Under the pieces are notes generated by a model, which did no database searches, had not been told where the DNA came from, and was given only the letters and a program-made list of their open reading frames with translations. DNA of 10,405 bases from contig DNGD01000177.1 of assembly GCA_003486725.1 (NCBI GenBank), positions 1 through 10,405 of the forward strand, read 5' to 3'. The DNA is from Rhodospirillaceae bacterium (GTDB lineage: Bacteria > Pseudomonadota > Alphaproteobacteria > UBA9219). Positions 1-8,779 of the stretch are shown here, one piece after another. A program made the translations under genes and the position numbers. Numbering within the stretch: the stretch's first letter is position 1; every line of letters begins with the position of its first letter.

Positions 1-2105
<2,105 letters not shown>

Positions 2106-2116
<11 letters not shown>

Positions 2117-2399
2117 CGAACCCCCGTCTGACAAGATCGGCTAAAAAGTCCAGTGTTTGTGCGGCTTCACTTCCCGAGGCACAGAGCCTGATCCGTGTGC
2201 CGCAGGGTGCGGCCAGCATCATCAGGCCCATAATCGACTGCCCCGAAACGCGCATGTCGCCGCACGCAACGAAAACCTCGGCCTTGAACTGCGCGGCGGC
2301 TTGAACGAGCTTGGCGGCGGCGCGGGCATGCAGCCCCCGCTTGTTGACCAAAACAACGATCTGGCATAACTCGTCCGTTTGAAAATTTTCCGTGTCCAT
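2106..2399 (-). CDS. ptsH: HPr phosphocarrier protein
   Basis: 97-aa HPr. The N-terminal phosphorylation site is in NKRGLHARAAAKL, with His24 equivalent to His15 of classical HPr. The regulatory serine site is SGQSIMGLMML, with Ser55 equivalent to Ser46, the target of HPr kinase. His24 receives phosphate from enzyme I and passes it to EIIA. With hprK in the same cluster, both sites are probably used. Compared with classical HPr it has about nine extra N-terminal residues (MDTENFQTD...). It starts 11 nt after the EIIA gene and overlaps ptsI by 11 nt. The ribosome binding site is weak (GGGAAA just before ATG), so coupling to the upstream gene is likely (inference). Confidence 0.95.
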
Positions 2400-2410
2400 T
2401 TTCCCGACAA

Positions 2411-2818
2411 TCAGCTGCTAGTCGCTGCCATGTTTTCCGTGACAAGTTGAATATATTTACGCCCTGCCGCAGCGGCCTCGGTGACAGCATCCAAAAGGGA
2501 GACATTACCACGCATCGAAACCAGCTTGATCAGCGTCGGCAAATTAATGCCGGCCAGAACGACCGCGCTTGTTTTCGGCATGGCGGCGAAGGCCAGATTG
2601 CTGGGCGTGCCCCCGAACATATCGGTCAAAAGGACAACGCCGTCGCCCGTGTTCACTTCCTTGATGGAGTCCAGAATTTCCTGCCGGCATTGATCCATAT
2701 CGTCATCCGGCGCGATGCTGATGGCCTTGGCTTGCGCCTGCGCGCCGACGATCTGGTTGACGGCGGCCAGCATTTCCCGCCCGATGGCGCCATGGGAAAC
2801 AAGAACAATACCAAACAT
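2411..2818 (-). CDS. PTS EIIA component, mannose (EIIA-Man) family
   Basis: 135-aa protein starting MFGIVLVSHGAIGREML. His9 in the SHG motif is the phosphorylation site of the EIIA-Man fold; LLTDMFGGTPSNLA (about 64-77) is the second family hallmark. It accepts phosphate from HPr. No EIIB or EIIC gene is nearby, so its output is probably regulatory rather than transport (inference; in alphaproteobacteria such proteins, called ManX, MptA or EIIA-Ntr-like, act with HprK as sensors of cell state). A good ribosome binding site, AAGGAG, lies about 8 nt before the ATG. It lies 14 nt after rapZ and 11 nt before ptsH. Confidence 0.93.
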   Translation of the reverse strand: MFGIVLVSHGAIGREMLAAVNQIVGAQAQAKAISIAPDDDMDQCRQEILDSIKEVNTGDGVVLLTDMFGGTPSNLAFAAMPKTSAVVLAGINLPTLIKLVSMRGNVSLLDAVTEAAAAGRKYIQLVTENMAATSS

Positions 2819-2832
2819 GAAGTGCGCTCCTT

Positions 2833-3726
2833 TTATGCCTTTGCGGGTGATTTATCGATATCCCTGTGCCCAACCCCGACGATAGAGCCGTTTCCTGCCA
2901 GTGCCGTCGCCAGTTTCTCGGCGATGAAGACGGATCGGTGCCGTCCGCCTGTGCAGCCGACGGCAATGGTGAGATAGAGTTTTCCCTCTTGTTGATAGCG
3001 CGGCAGGAGCGGAAACAAAAGCCCAGTTATATGAGTCATAAACCCTTCATAATCCTGATCTTTTTCTATGTAGTCCCCGACGCTTGGCTCCAGCCCTGTT
3101 AAAGGACGCAAGGTTTTGTCCCAATGCGGGTTTTTCAGGAAGCGGGCATCGAACACCAAATCGGCCTCGCGTGGCAAGCCATAGCGATAGGAAAAGGACA
3201 TCACATAGATGGCCAGACCCGTTTCGGTTTCGGTTCGGTAATGCCCGACGATCAGGCGGCGCAGATCGTGGATGGATAAAGCCGAGGTGTCGATGACGTG
3301 ATCCGCCTCGCCTTGCAGGCGGGCGACCAGAACACGTTCTTTTGCAATCCCGTCCGTCACGGGGCGGTCAATGGCCAGCGGATGACGCCGCCTTGTTTCC
3401 GTAAAGCGCCGTTGCAGCGCCTCGTCCGAGCAGTCGAGAAACACGAGGCGGGGCGCGCAATCGTCGCGCTCTTGCAGCTGCGCCAAAACGCGCAGCACTT
3501 CCTCGACCGAGAAATTGGCGTTGCGGGCGTCGATGGCCACGGCCAGAGCTTTGCCCGCCTTCGCACCATCGACCCATTGAGGCACAAGGCCAAGGCGCAG
3601 ATTATCGACGGCCTCGTAGCCCAGATCCTCAAGAACCTTGAGCGCGGTCGAAAGCCCTGCGCCCGACATGCCCGTCAGCATAATGACGGGGCGCTGGTTT
3701 TTGTCTTTGATTGGCTTATCCGGCAT
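2833..3726 (-). CDS. rapZ: RNase adapter protein RapZ (YvcJ/YhbJ family, P-loop)
   Basis: 297-aa protein with the full RapZ plan: N-terminal P-loop region VIMLTGMSGAGLSTALKVLE (14-33), EDLGYEAVDNL, the VFLDCSDEALQRRFTETRRR block (95-114), then SFSYRYGLPREADLVFDARF (177-196) and the C-terminal GCTGGRHRS (258-266). In enterobacteria RapZ binds small RNAs and directs RNase E to control glucosamine-6-phosphate synthase, with its C-terminal domain binding metabolite and RNA; the alphaproteobacterial role is less settled. The P-loop lysine is replaced by leucine (Leu25, codon CTT), so nucleotide handling may differ (see findings). The start ATG at 3726 overlaps the hprK stop by 11 nt, and the next gene follows after 14 nt, consistent with the known linkage of rapZ to PTS genes. 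Confidence 0.95.
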   Translation of the reverse strand: MPDKPIKDKNQRPVIMLTGMSGAGLSTALKVLEDLGYEAVDNLRLGLVPQWVDGAKAGKALAVAIDARNANFSVEEVLRVLAQLQERDDCAPRLVFLDCSDEALQRRFTETRRRHPLAIDRPVTDGIAKERVLVARLQGEADHVIDTSALSIHDLRRLIVGHYRTETETGLAIYVMSFSYRYGLPREADLVFDARFLKNPHWDKTLRPLTGLEPSVGDYIEKDQDYEGFMTHITGLLFPLLPRYQQEGKLYLTIAVGCTGGRHRSVFIAEKLATALAGNGSIVGVGHRDIDKSPAKA

Positions 3727-4144
3727 CGTGGAAGGATCCTTGCAAGGCGAGCCTTATTTTGGCTGGCGTTGACGCTTCATGGCCGACCAGTTTAAGCCAC
3801 CTGACGGGCTGATCAAGCAAAGAATATGTTGCGTTACAAGGCAACCGCTCGGGTCTTTGGTCGGAGGGGACAAGGGTGATGACCAAGCTCACGGGCACCT
3901 TTGAGGCATAAGGCCGGTCGCTGAGCAGGCCCACATGGCGCACTTCGATCATGCCAGCCAGTTGCGGCGGGGGAGAGGCCAGAACTTTGCGGCGCTCGTT
4001 TGTCAGCACCGTTTGATCATCGGAAACCAGCACCGCGCCGTCCTCGATAAGCCGGAGCGCCACATCGGATTTCCCCATGCCTGACGCGCCCATCAACAGG
4101 ACGGCTTGTCCGTCTATGGCTACGCAGGAGGCGTGGATAATCAT
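3716..4144 (-). CDS. hprK: HPr kinase/phosphorylase, short alphaproteobacterial form
   Basis: 142-aa protein equal to the C-terminal catalytic domain of HprK; the N-terminal domain of the Firmicute enzyme is absent, as is normal in alphaproteobacteria. It phosphorylates and dephosphorylates the regulatory serine of HPr. Visible motifs are the P-loop GASGMGKS (19-26, Lys25), the LVSDDQ acidic pair (Asp42, Asp43) and the HprK signature region IEVRHVG (66-72). The usual signature is E-(I/V)-R-G-(I/L)-G; here the glycine after Arg is His70, which is odd. It begins 13 nt after the MarC gene and overlaps rapZ by 11 nt. The common upstream partners of this cluster (chvI/chvG, pckA) are not seen. Confidence 0.93.
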   Translation of the reverse strand: MIIHASCVAIDGQAVLLMGASGMGKSDVALRLIEDGAVLVSDDQTVLTNERRKVLASPPPQLAGMIEVRHVGLLSDRPYASKVPVSLVITLVPSDQRPERLPCNATYSLLDQPVRWLKLVGHEASTPAKIRLALQGSFHDAG

Positions 4145-4157
4145 CTGTTATCGATCC

Positions 4158-4787
4158 CTAACTGGCAAAGAAATTGGCATGCATATCGCGAAGGCCGTCG
4201 ACGATAAATTGAACAGACCGTGCCGCTAGAATAATGCCCATGACACGCGCGACGATCACGTTGCCGCTGGCTCCTATAACGCGAAGAATGTTGCGGGACG
4301 CCAGCAGCGTGGCCAGCGTGATGCCCATAACGAGGGTCAGTGCGGCAATGACAGCGCCGCCCCCTTCCAATCCGGAAGGGCTGCTCATCAGCAGAATGAT
4401 CACGGTCATACAACCGGGGCCGGCGATCAAGGGGATGGCCAACGGAAACACCGCGACATCCGCGCGGTCGGCAAAGGAACTTTGATCGGTGCCGGGCGTG
4501 CCGATACGACTATCGCCGAACACCATGCGAAACGAGACGGCAAACAGCAAAATGCCGCCCGCGACGTGGAAAGAAGGAATGCGAATACCCAGGCTGGTGA
4601 GCAACCATTCCCCCAAGAAAGCGAAGAACAGCAAAAGACCGAAAGAAACGCCGACGGCTTTGATGGCCGTGGCTTGGGCTTCCTTGGGGTTGCTATGCGC
4701 CATCAGTCCGACGAAAACGGAAGCGACCGCCAGCGGGTTGGTGATAACGAGAAGAGAGATAAAGGCGTTTAAAAAGGTTTGCGTCAT
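4158..4787 (-). CDS. MarC family integral membrane protein (UPF0056)
   Basis: 209-aa hydrophobic protein with about six predicted membrane helices (roughly 3-25, 42-62, 67-88, 112-132, 140-162, 180-200). Family marks are ITNPLAVASVFVGL near the N-terminus, the GGILLFAVSFRMVFG helix, and PLAIPLIAGPGCMTVIILL in the middle, the MarC/SNARE-like-associated signature as I recall it. The biochemical function of MarC proteins is not established; the old link to multiple antibiotic resistance was not upheld. It is probably the first gene of the hprK operon, with hprK 13 nt downstream. The start ATG at 4787 lacks a strong ribosome binding site. Confidence 0.9.
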   Translation of the reverse strand: MTQTFLNAFISLLVITNPLAVASVFVGLMAHSNPKEAQATAIKAVGVSFGLLLFFAFLGEWLLTSLGIRIPSFHVAGGILLFAVSFRMVFGDSRIGTPGTDQSSFADRADVAVFPLAIPLIAGPGCMTVIILLMSSPSGLEGGGAVIAALTLVMGITLATLLASRNILRVIGASGNVIVARVMGIILAARSVQFIVDGLRDMHANFFAS

Positions 4788-4856
4788 GGCGGCGAATCAT
4801 CCCTATTGGGTTATGCTCTCACCTTATGGGAGTTCTGCCTGTAAAAAAAGACCCGT

Positions 4857-4871
4857 TTTCCCGTCGGGAAA
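4857..4871. repeat. 15-nt odd palindrome in the divergent intergenic region
   Basis: TTTCCCG, a central T, then CGGGAAA: perfect 7-nt arms around one base. It lies between the divergent MarC and hemerythrin genes, just upstream of a candidate -35 element for the hemerythrin gene. The single-base spacer rules out a simple hairpin, so a dimeric regulator operator is the more natural reading (inference). No known consensus was recognised. Confidence 0.4.
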
Positions 4872-4878
4872 GCGTTAA

Positions 4879-4906
4879 TTGTCCCTTAAGCAACAGCTTG
4901 TAGCAT
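4879..4906 (+). promoter_or_regulatory. Candidate promoter for the hemerythrin/PIG-L pair
   Basis: TTGTCC (4879-4884) and TAGCAT (4901-4906) are spaced by 16 nt, with a predicted start near 4913 and a short leader to the ATG at 4936. It lies directly downstream of the 15-nt palindrome. Pattern match only. Confidence 0.35.
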
Positions 4907-4935
4907 ATCATGTTTTCTTTGTCCGTGGAGGGCTT

Positions 4936-5376
4936 ATGGCGTTTTTAGACTGGAGCGATATCCTGTCGGTTCATTACCGGCTGATCGATGCCGATCATAA
5001 AAAGCTGATCGACCTGATCAACAGGCTGCATGACGCCAGCGTGAACGGCGACAGCCATGCGGGTGCGACCAACGCGCTCAAACAACTTATGGATTTTACC
5101 AAAGCGCATTTTGTGCATGAAGAGACGTTGATGCGCAAAACGGCGTATCCCCAAATCATTCCGCATAAGATCGAACATGACCGCTTGACGAAACAACTGG
5201 AAGATTTCCTCAATCGTTTTGAATCCGGTCAGGCGGGGCTGTCGCAGGACACCGTTGTTTTCTTGCGTACATGGTTGTGTGATCATATTATCGAGGTTGA
5301 TATTCACTTGGGTCGATGGCTGGCGAAGTTCGAAGCGCAGCCAGCCGAAGTGCCAGAGCCTTCCAAAAACGCATAA
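4936..5376 (+). CDS. Bacteriohemerythrin (single-domain, di-iron O2-binding)
   Basis: 146-aa four-helix hemerythrin. All seven di-iron ligands can be assigned: His21 (DADHKKLIDLIN), His58 and Glu62 (HFVHEETLM), His77 and His81 (HKIEHDRL), His117 and Asp122 (LCDHIIEVD). The WSDILSVHYRLIDADHK start is typical of bacteriohemerythrins. Such proteins bind O2 reversibly and act in oxygen storage, sensing or delivery; the cellular role here is unknown. The start at 4936 is chosen because GGAGGG lies just upstream and the conserved N-terminus begins there; an upstream in-frame ATG at 4879 would add 19 residues unlike the family. It is followed after 13 nt by a PIG-L deacetylase gene. The short C-terminal tail (about 132-146) is Pro/Glu-rich. 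Confidence 0.94.
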   Translation: MAFLDWSDILSVHYRLIDADHKKLIDLINRLHDASVNGDSHAGATNALKQLMDFTKAHFVHEETLMRKTAYPQIIPHKIEHDRLTKQLEDFLNRFESGQAGLSQDTVVFLRTWLCDHIIEVDIHLGRWLAKFEAQPAEVPEPSKNA

Positions 5377-5389
5377 AACAAGAACAACT

Positions 5390-6172
5390 GTGAAACAAAT
5401 CATCAAGAATAATCTGACGTTCGTGTTGCAACGGCTTTACTTTGCCCTTGCCACCGAGGCGACTGATCGCCTCCCCCCTGCCGAAAGCGGCGGGCTGATG
5501 GTGATCGCGCCCCATCCGGATGATGAAACGCTGGGCTGCGGCGCGCTGATTGCGCGGATGCGCGCCAACGGCGTCCCTGTTCGCATCATTGTCGTTACCG
5601 ATGGCAGCGCCGCGCCCACTTTGCAGCCGATGCCGCGCGAAAGTCTGGTCGCGATGCGGCGTAGCGAGACGCAAAAAGCCGTGCAGGCCTTGGGCGTGCA
5701 GCCAGAATCCATTGTGTTCCTTGATTATCAGGATGGGAAGGCGGCGCAGTCACTTTCCGCGATCGCGCAAGATATCGCCAGCCAGATATGGCTGCACGCG
5801 CCGGCGCTGATCCTCTCTCCCTATGGCCTTGATGCGCATGACGATCATCGCGCCGTGGCAGACGCGATTGATCATCTGTGTGCCAGCGGCAAAATCACGG
5901 TGCCCGTGTTCGAATATCCCATGTGGTTCTGGCCGGTTCTGGCATTCCGGCAACTGCTTTCGCATCCAACAAGGGGCGTTGTCCGGAAGATACCGGCGCA
6001 AGATTTTCTGGTGAACAAGACGCAGGCGGCCAACGCCTATCAAAGCCAGTTTGGCGCGCTGACCGGCGAAGCTGGGATCGGTCACCTTCCGAAAGGATTT
6101 ATGCGGCAGAATCTACAGGCGTATGAATTGTTCTTCGAAAAAGAAGTGACACACAAACACGATAAAATTTGA
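5390..6172 (+). CDS. PIG-L/LmbE family deacetylase
   Basis: 260-aa protein from a GTG start at 5390. The zinc-site motif is IAPHPDDETLGCG with His42, Asp44, Asp45 (the A/PHPDDE box); the second metal/catalytic box is LDAHDDHRAVADAI with His150 and His153. The family removes N-acetyl groups from GlcNAc-type sugars or related amides (for example GlcNAc-PI, MshB, LmbE); the substrate here cannot be read from sequence. No signal peptide or convincing membrane anchor is seen, so it is likely cytosolic. The frame is open upstream to an ATG at 5219, but that lies inside the hemerythrin gene and adds non-homologous sequence; the GTG 13 nt after the hemerythrin stop fits better. The ribosome binding site is weak, so coupling is likely. 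Confidence 0.88.
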   Translation: MKQIIKNNLTFVLQRLYFALATEATDRLPPAESGGLMVIAPHPDDETLGCGALIARMRANGVPVRIIVVTDGSAAPTLQPMPRESLVAMRRSETQKAVQALGVQPESIVFLDYQDGKAAQSLSAIAQDIASQIWLHAPALILSPYGLDAHDDHRAVADAIDHLCASGKITVPVFEYPMWFWPVLAFRQLLSHPTRGVVRKIPAQDFLVNKTQAANAYQSQFGALTGEAGIGHLPKGFMRQNLQAYELFFEKEVTHKHDKI

Positions 6173-6308
6173 AACGGAACAGGCGCGCCGAAAAGCCTTT
6201 TTCTTGGCCTGAGGGCATGATACAAGTTCGTTAACCATAATCGGTTTCCTTGTCCCTTCTGGATCCAAGGTTTAGATCCGCTGATTTTTTTCGAGAGCCC
6301 CACCTGTC

Positions 6309-8246
6309 ATGACCTTGGCTAAATCGCCTTCGAACGATCTGACCCCGTCCCTTGCGCCAGCCAGCATCGCGCCGCTGTTGTCGGGTTTTCCTGTTTTTGC
6401 GTTGATGCAGCAGGCCGCGGAATATTGGGTGGATGCATGCCAAAGGCAGGTGCTTTTCCTCGACATTTTGTGTCAGCGCGGCAATGCGCAGCTCGAGCAT
6501 CAGGCCAAGGTCGCGCCGAACGTTTTGCAATTCGATCCTGTCATCTTGATCGACGGGCGCGATTTGCTGTCGCCCGTCAATTACATGTTGCTGCGGATCC
6601 TGCCGCCCGAAGGCGTCGTGACCGATCCGGCCAAACGTCCCTTTATCGTTTTTGATCCACGCGCAGGGCATGGCCCCGGTATCGGCGGGATGAAGAGGGA
6701 AAGCGAAATCGGCCTCGCGCTGGCCGATGGTCACCCCGTTTATTTCGTCAGTTTCTTGCCCGAGCCCATCCCCGGTCAAACCGTGGAAGATGTGTGCGCG
6801 GCTGAAGCGCACTTTGTTTCCAAAGTCATCGAATGGCATCCGGATGCGGGCAAGCCCTGCTTGATCGGCAATTGTCAGGCGGGCTGGCAAATCGCGCTGA
6901 TGAGCGCGACGAACCCCAAGCTTGCCGGTGTTTTGATTTTGGCTGGCGCGCCGATCTCCTATTGGGCGGGCGTGCATGGCGTCAATCCGATGCGCTATAC
7001 GGGCGGGATGACGGGCGGCTCGTGGACCGTGGCGCTGGCCAGCGATTTGGGTGACGGCCTGTTTGACGGCGCGTCTCTGGTCGAGAATTTCGAAAAGGCC
7101 AACCCTTCCAACACCTATTGGAAAAAAGAATACAACGTCTATTCCAAGGTGGACACCGAAGGTCCACGCTTTTTAGAGTTCGAGCGTTGGTGGAGCAGCC
7201 CCGTTCTGCTGGGGCGTGAGGAAATCCAGTTTATCGTCGATGATCTGTTCATCGGCAACCATCTGGCGATGGGCAAGATCCACACGTCGGGCGGCCTGCG
7301 CGCCGATCTGCGCAACATCAAATCGCCCATCATCGTTTTCTGTTCGCACGGCGATGACATCACGCCGCCGCAACAGGCGCTGGGCTGGATCTTGGAGCTT
7401 TACAGCGCCGATGACGACATCATCGCGAATGGCCAGACGATCATCTATTCGAAACACGAAAACATCGGGCATCTGGGCATCTTTGTTTCTTCCTCGGTGG
7501 CCAGCAAAGAGCATCAGAAGTTTATCAGCAACATCGACATGGTCGAAACGTTGCCGCCGGGTCTTTACGAGGCCGTCTTCACGTCGAAAAAAGTCGACTC
7601 GATGAATGCGGATCTGGCCTCGGGCGATTATGTGCTGCGCTTTGAAAAACGCGGGCTCGAAGATATCCGTGCGCTGGGCGGCAACACGTATGAAGACGAT
7701 ATGCGCTTTGCGGCCGTCGCGCGCGTTTCCGAAAATCTGCAAGGGATGTACTATACTTTTGTCTCGCCGCTGATCCGCTCGATGGTCACGCGCCAGACGG
7801 CAGACGCGATGCGCGCCGCACATCCGCTCCGCGCCAAGGTCGCGTTCTATTCCGATAAAAACCCGCTGCTCAAGAACATTCCTGAACTGGCGGCCTATGC
7901 CAAGGCAAACCGCCAGCCCGTGTCGCCGGATAATTTCTTCTGGAAGATGCAGGAAATGATTTCCGACCAGATCGTGCTTGTTCTGGATACTTTCAACGAA
8001 AACAGGAACAAGCTTGTCGAAGAGATGTTCATGAATATCTATGGCTCGCCGCTGCTGCAGGCCATGGTGGGGCTGCGCACCGTGCGCCCCTATGCAAAAC
8101 CTGCCGCCGAGCGCGACATCGAGATCGAGCAAGAGCGCAACCGCCGCTTGCTGAAAATCATGATGCAGATCGAAGCTGGCGGTTTGGCCGAGGCCATGAC
8201 GCGCGGCTTACTTTATGTCAGTCGTGCGGGACAATGCGGTGGATGA
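6309..8246 (+). CDS. DUF3141 alpha/beta-hydrolase-like (PHA synthase-related) protein, main part, frameshifted
   Basis: 645-aa reading frame; residues 1-640 match the DUF3141 plan as recalled. PFIVFDPRAGHGPGIGGMKR (111-130) and the following VYFVSFLPEPIPGQTVEDV are family hallmarks. A nucleophile elbow LIGNCQAGW places Cys189 where PHA synthases carry their catalytic Cys; Asp349/350 (CSHGDDITPP) and His388 (ENIGHLGIF) are candidate triad partners. DUF3141 proteins have no established reaction; a role in polyhydroxyalkanoate or acyl-thioester metabolism is inference. The frame ends early with AGQCGG, while the family continues into the next frame. Dropping one G from the GGG at 8228-8230 joins YVSRA to DNAVDERE and gives one 759-aa protein, a usual family length. 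No typical slippery site is seen, so mutation or sequence error is more likely than programmed shifting. Start ATG 6309 has only a weak, distant GAGAG. Confidence 0.85.
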   Translation: MTLAKSPSNDLTPSLAPASIAPLLSGFPVFALMQQAAEYWVDACQRQVLFLDILCQRGNAQLEHQAKVAPNVLQFDPVILIDGRDLLSPVNYMLLRILPPEGVVTDPAKRPFIVFDPRAGHGPGIGGMKRESEIGLALADGHPVYFVSFLPEPIPGQTVEDVCAAEAHFVSKVIEWHPDAGKPCLIGNCQAGWQIALMSATNPKLAGVLILAGAPISYWAGVHGVNPMRYTGGMTGGSWTVALASDLGDGLFDGASLVENFEKANPSNTYWKKEYNVYSKVDTEGPRFLEFERWWSSPVLLGREEIQFIVDDLFIGNHLAMGKIHTSGGLRADLRNIKSPIIVFCSHGDDITPPQQALGWILELYSADDDIIANGQTIIYSKHENIGHLGIFVSSSVASKEHQKFISNIDMVETLPPGLYEAVFTSKKVDSMNADLASGDYVLRFEKRGLEDIRALGGNTYEDDMRFAAVARVSENLQGMYYTFVSPLIRSMVTRQTADAMRAAHPLRAKVAFYSDKNPLLKNIPELAAYAKANRQPVSPDNFFWKMQEMISDQIVLVLDTFNENRNKLVEEMFMNIYGSPLLQAMVGLRTVRPYAKPAAERDIEIEQERNRRLLKIMMQIEAGGLAEAMTRGLLYVSRAGQCGG

Positions 8247-8589
8247 ACGCGAATATAAAATGCTGCTGCACCTGCGCAGCGAGAGCAGTGTTTTCCCGTC
8301 CATGACCCATGACGAATACAAGGCGCTGGCAAGGCAGCAATATATGATGCTGCTCCTTGACGAAGACCGCGCGATCCGCGCCATCCCCGCTCTGCTTGAT
8401 CGGGCGGGTGGAAGCGAGAAACAGGCCTTCGATGTGATCCGTCGCGTCGTAGAAGCCAGCGGCACGCCGACGCTGGAGGAAGAGCGTCGCCTGAAGCGGC
8501 TGAGCGAACTGTTCAACCCCGCGAATGCCACGCCGAAACGCCGCAGCACGGACGGCTTCCCCACCGAAGAAGATGAAATCACGGCCTAA
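8215..8589 (+). CDS. DUF3141 protein, C-terminal part in +1 frame
   Basis: The frame runs from an ATG at 8215 for 124 aa; the part homologous to the DUF3141 C-terminus starts at about 8230 (DNAVDEREYKMLLHLRSE, then LARQQYMMLLLDEDRAIRAI). It is the missing end of the upstream gene, which it overlaps by 32 nt. The sequence is rich in charged helices (EEERRLKRLSELFNP), with a hydrophilic tail. No Shine-Dalgarno lies before 8215, so independent translation seems unlikely, although coupling to the upstream stop at 8246 cannot be excluded. Best read as one gene, 6309-8589, broken by a single inserted base. Confidence 0.75.
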   Translation: MSVVRDNAVDEREYKMLLHLRSESSVFPSMTHDEYKALARQQYMMLLLDEDRAIRAIPALLDRAGGSEKQAFDVIRRVVEASGTPTLEEERRLKRLSELFNPANATPKRRSTDGFPTEEDEITA

Positions 8590-8632
8590 AAACCCGTGTT
8601 TTGTGCGACTTTGTTGCGTTTGGGCGTATTCT

Positions 8633-8663
8633 AAGCCATAAACGGGCGGCATAAACGGCTTTT
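8633..8663 (+). terminator. Possible weak terminator after the DUF3141 gene
   Basis: AAGCC (8633-8637) and GGCTT (8657-8661) form a 5-bp stem around a 19-nt loop, followed by a few T residues. The loop carries a 9-nt direct repeat, CATAAACGG (8637-8645 and 8650-8658). The short stem and long loop make this a weak call. Confidence 0.25.
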
Positions 8664-8702
8664 AAAGCTTTCGCCGATAGAGTAATAACGCCCAAAATCG
8701 CT

Positions 8703-8779
8703 GTCCCCGTAGCTCAGTTGGATAGAGCACAAGTTTCCTAAACTTGGGGCCGTAGGTTCAAATCCTATCGGGGACACCA
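8703..8779 (+). tRNA. tRNA-Arg (anticodon CCT)
   Basis: Complete cloverleaf: acceptor GTCCCCG/CGGGGAC (8703-8709 with 8769-8775), D arm GCTC/GAGC, anticodon stem CAAGT/ACTTG with loop TTCCTAA (8735-8741), T arm GTAGG/CCTAT with TTCAAAT loop, discriminator A and an encoded CCA (8777-8779). The anticodon at 8737-8739 is CCT, which reads AGG (Arg), a rare codon in GC-rich proteobacteria. Its 3' end adjoins a serine recombinase on the other strand, whose stop codon lies inside the T arm, so this tRNA is the probable integration site of a mobile element. All stems pair, so the tRNA looks functional. Confidence 0.96.
8752..8779. other. Probable attachment-site region (att) in the tRNA 3' half
   Basis: Inferred from layout: the recombinase gene starts inside the element and ends within this tRNA segment, as in tRNA-targeted islands. 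The exact crossover is not visible because the second att copy would lie beyond the right edge. A repeat of this tRNA 3' segment farther right would define the element. Confidence 0.4.

Noticed and set aside
6181..6202. Terminator after the PIG-L gene (AGGC...GCCT then T run)
   Set aside because: The stem is only 4 bp with a 10-nt loop, too weak to annotate.
6173..6308. Promoter for the DUF3141 gene
   Set aside because: A CATAAT hexamer near 6234 lacks any acceptable -35 at the right spacing. The GGATC/GATCC inverted repeat near 6261-6279 is short. Nothing firm is seen in these 136 nt.
7173..8132. 319-codon minus-strand open frame opposite DUF3141
   Set aside because: A shadow of the conserved plus-strand gene, with a His/Arg/Gln-rich translation and no family features.
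8202..8235. Programmed +1 frameshift in DUF3141
   Set aside because: No slow or stop codon sits at the shift point and there is no internal Shine-Dalgarno-like stimulator, unlike known +1 sites. A simple inserted base explains it.
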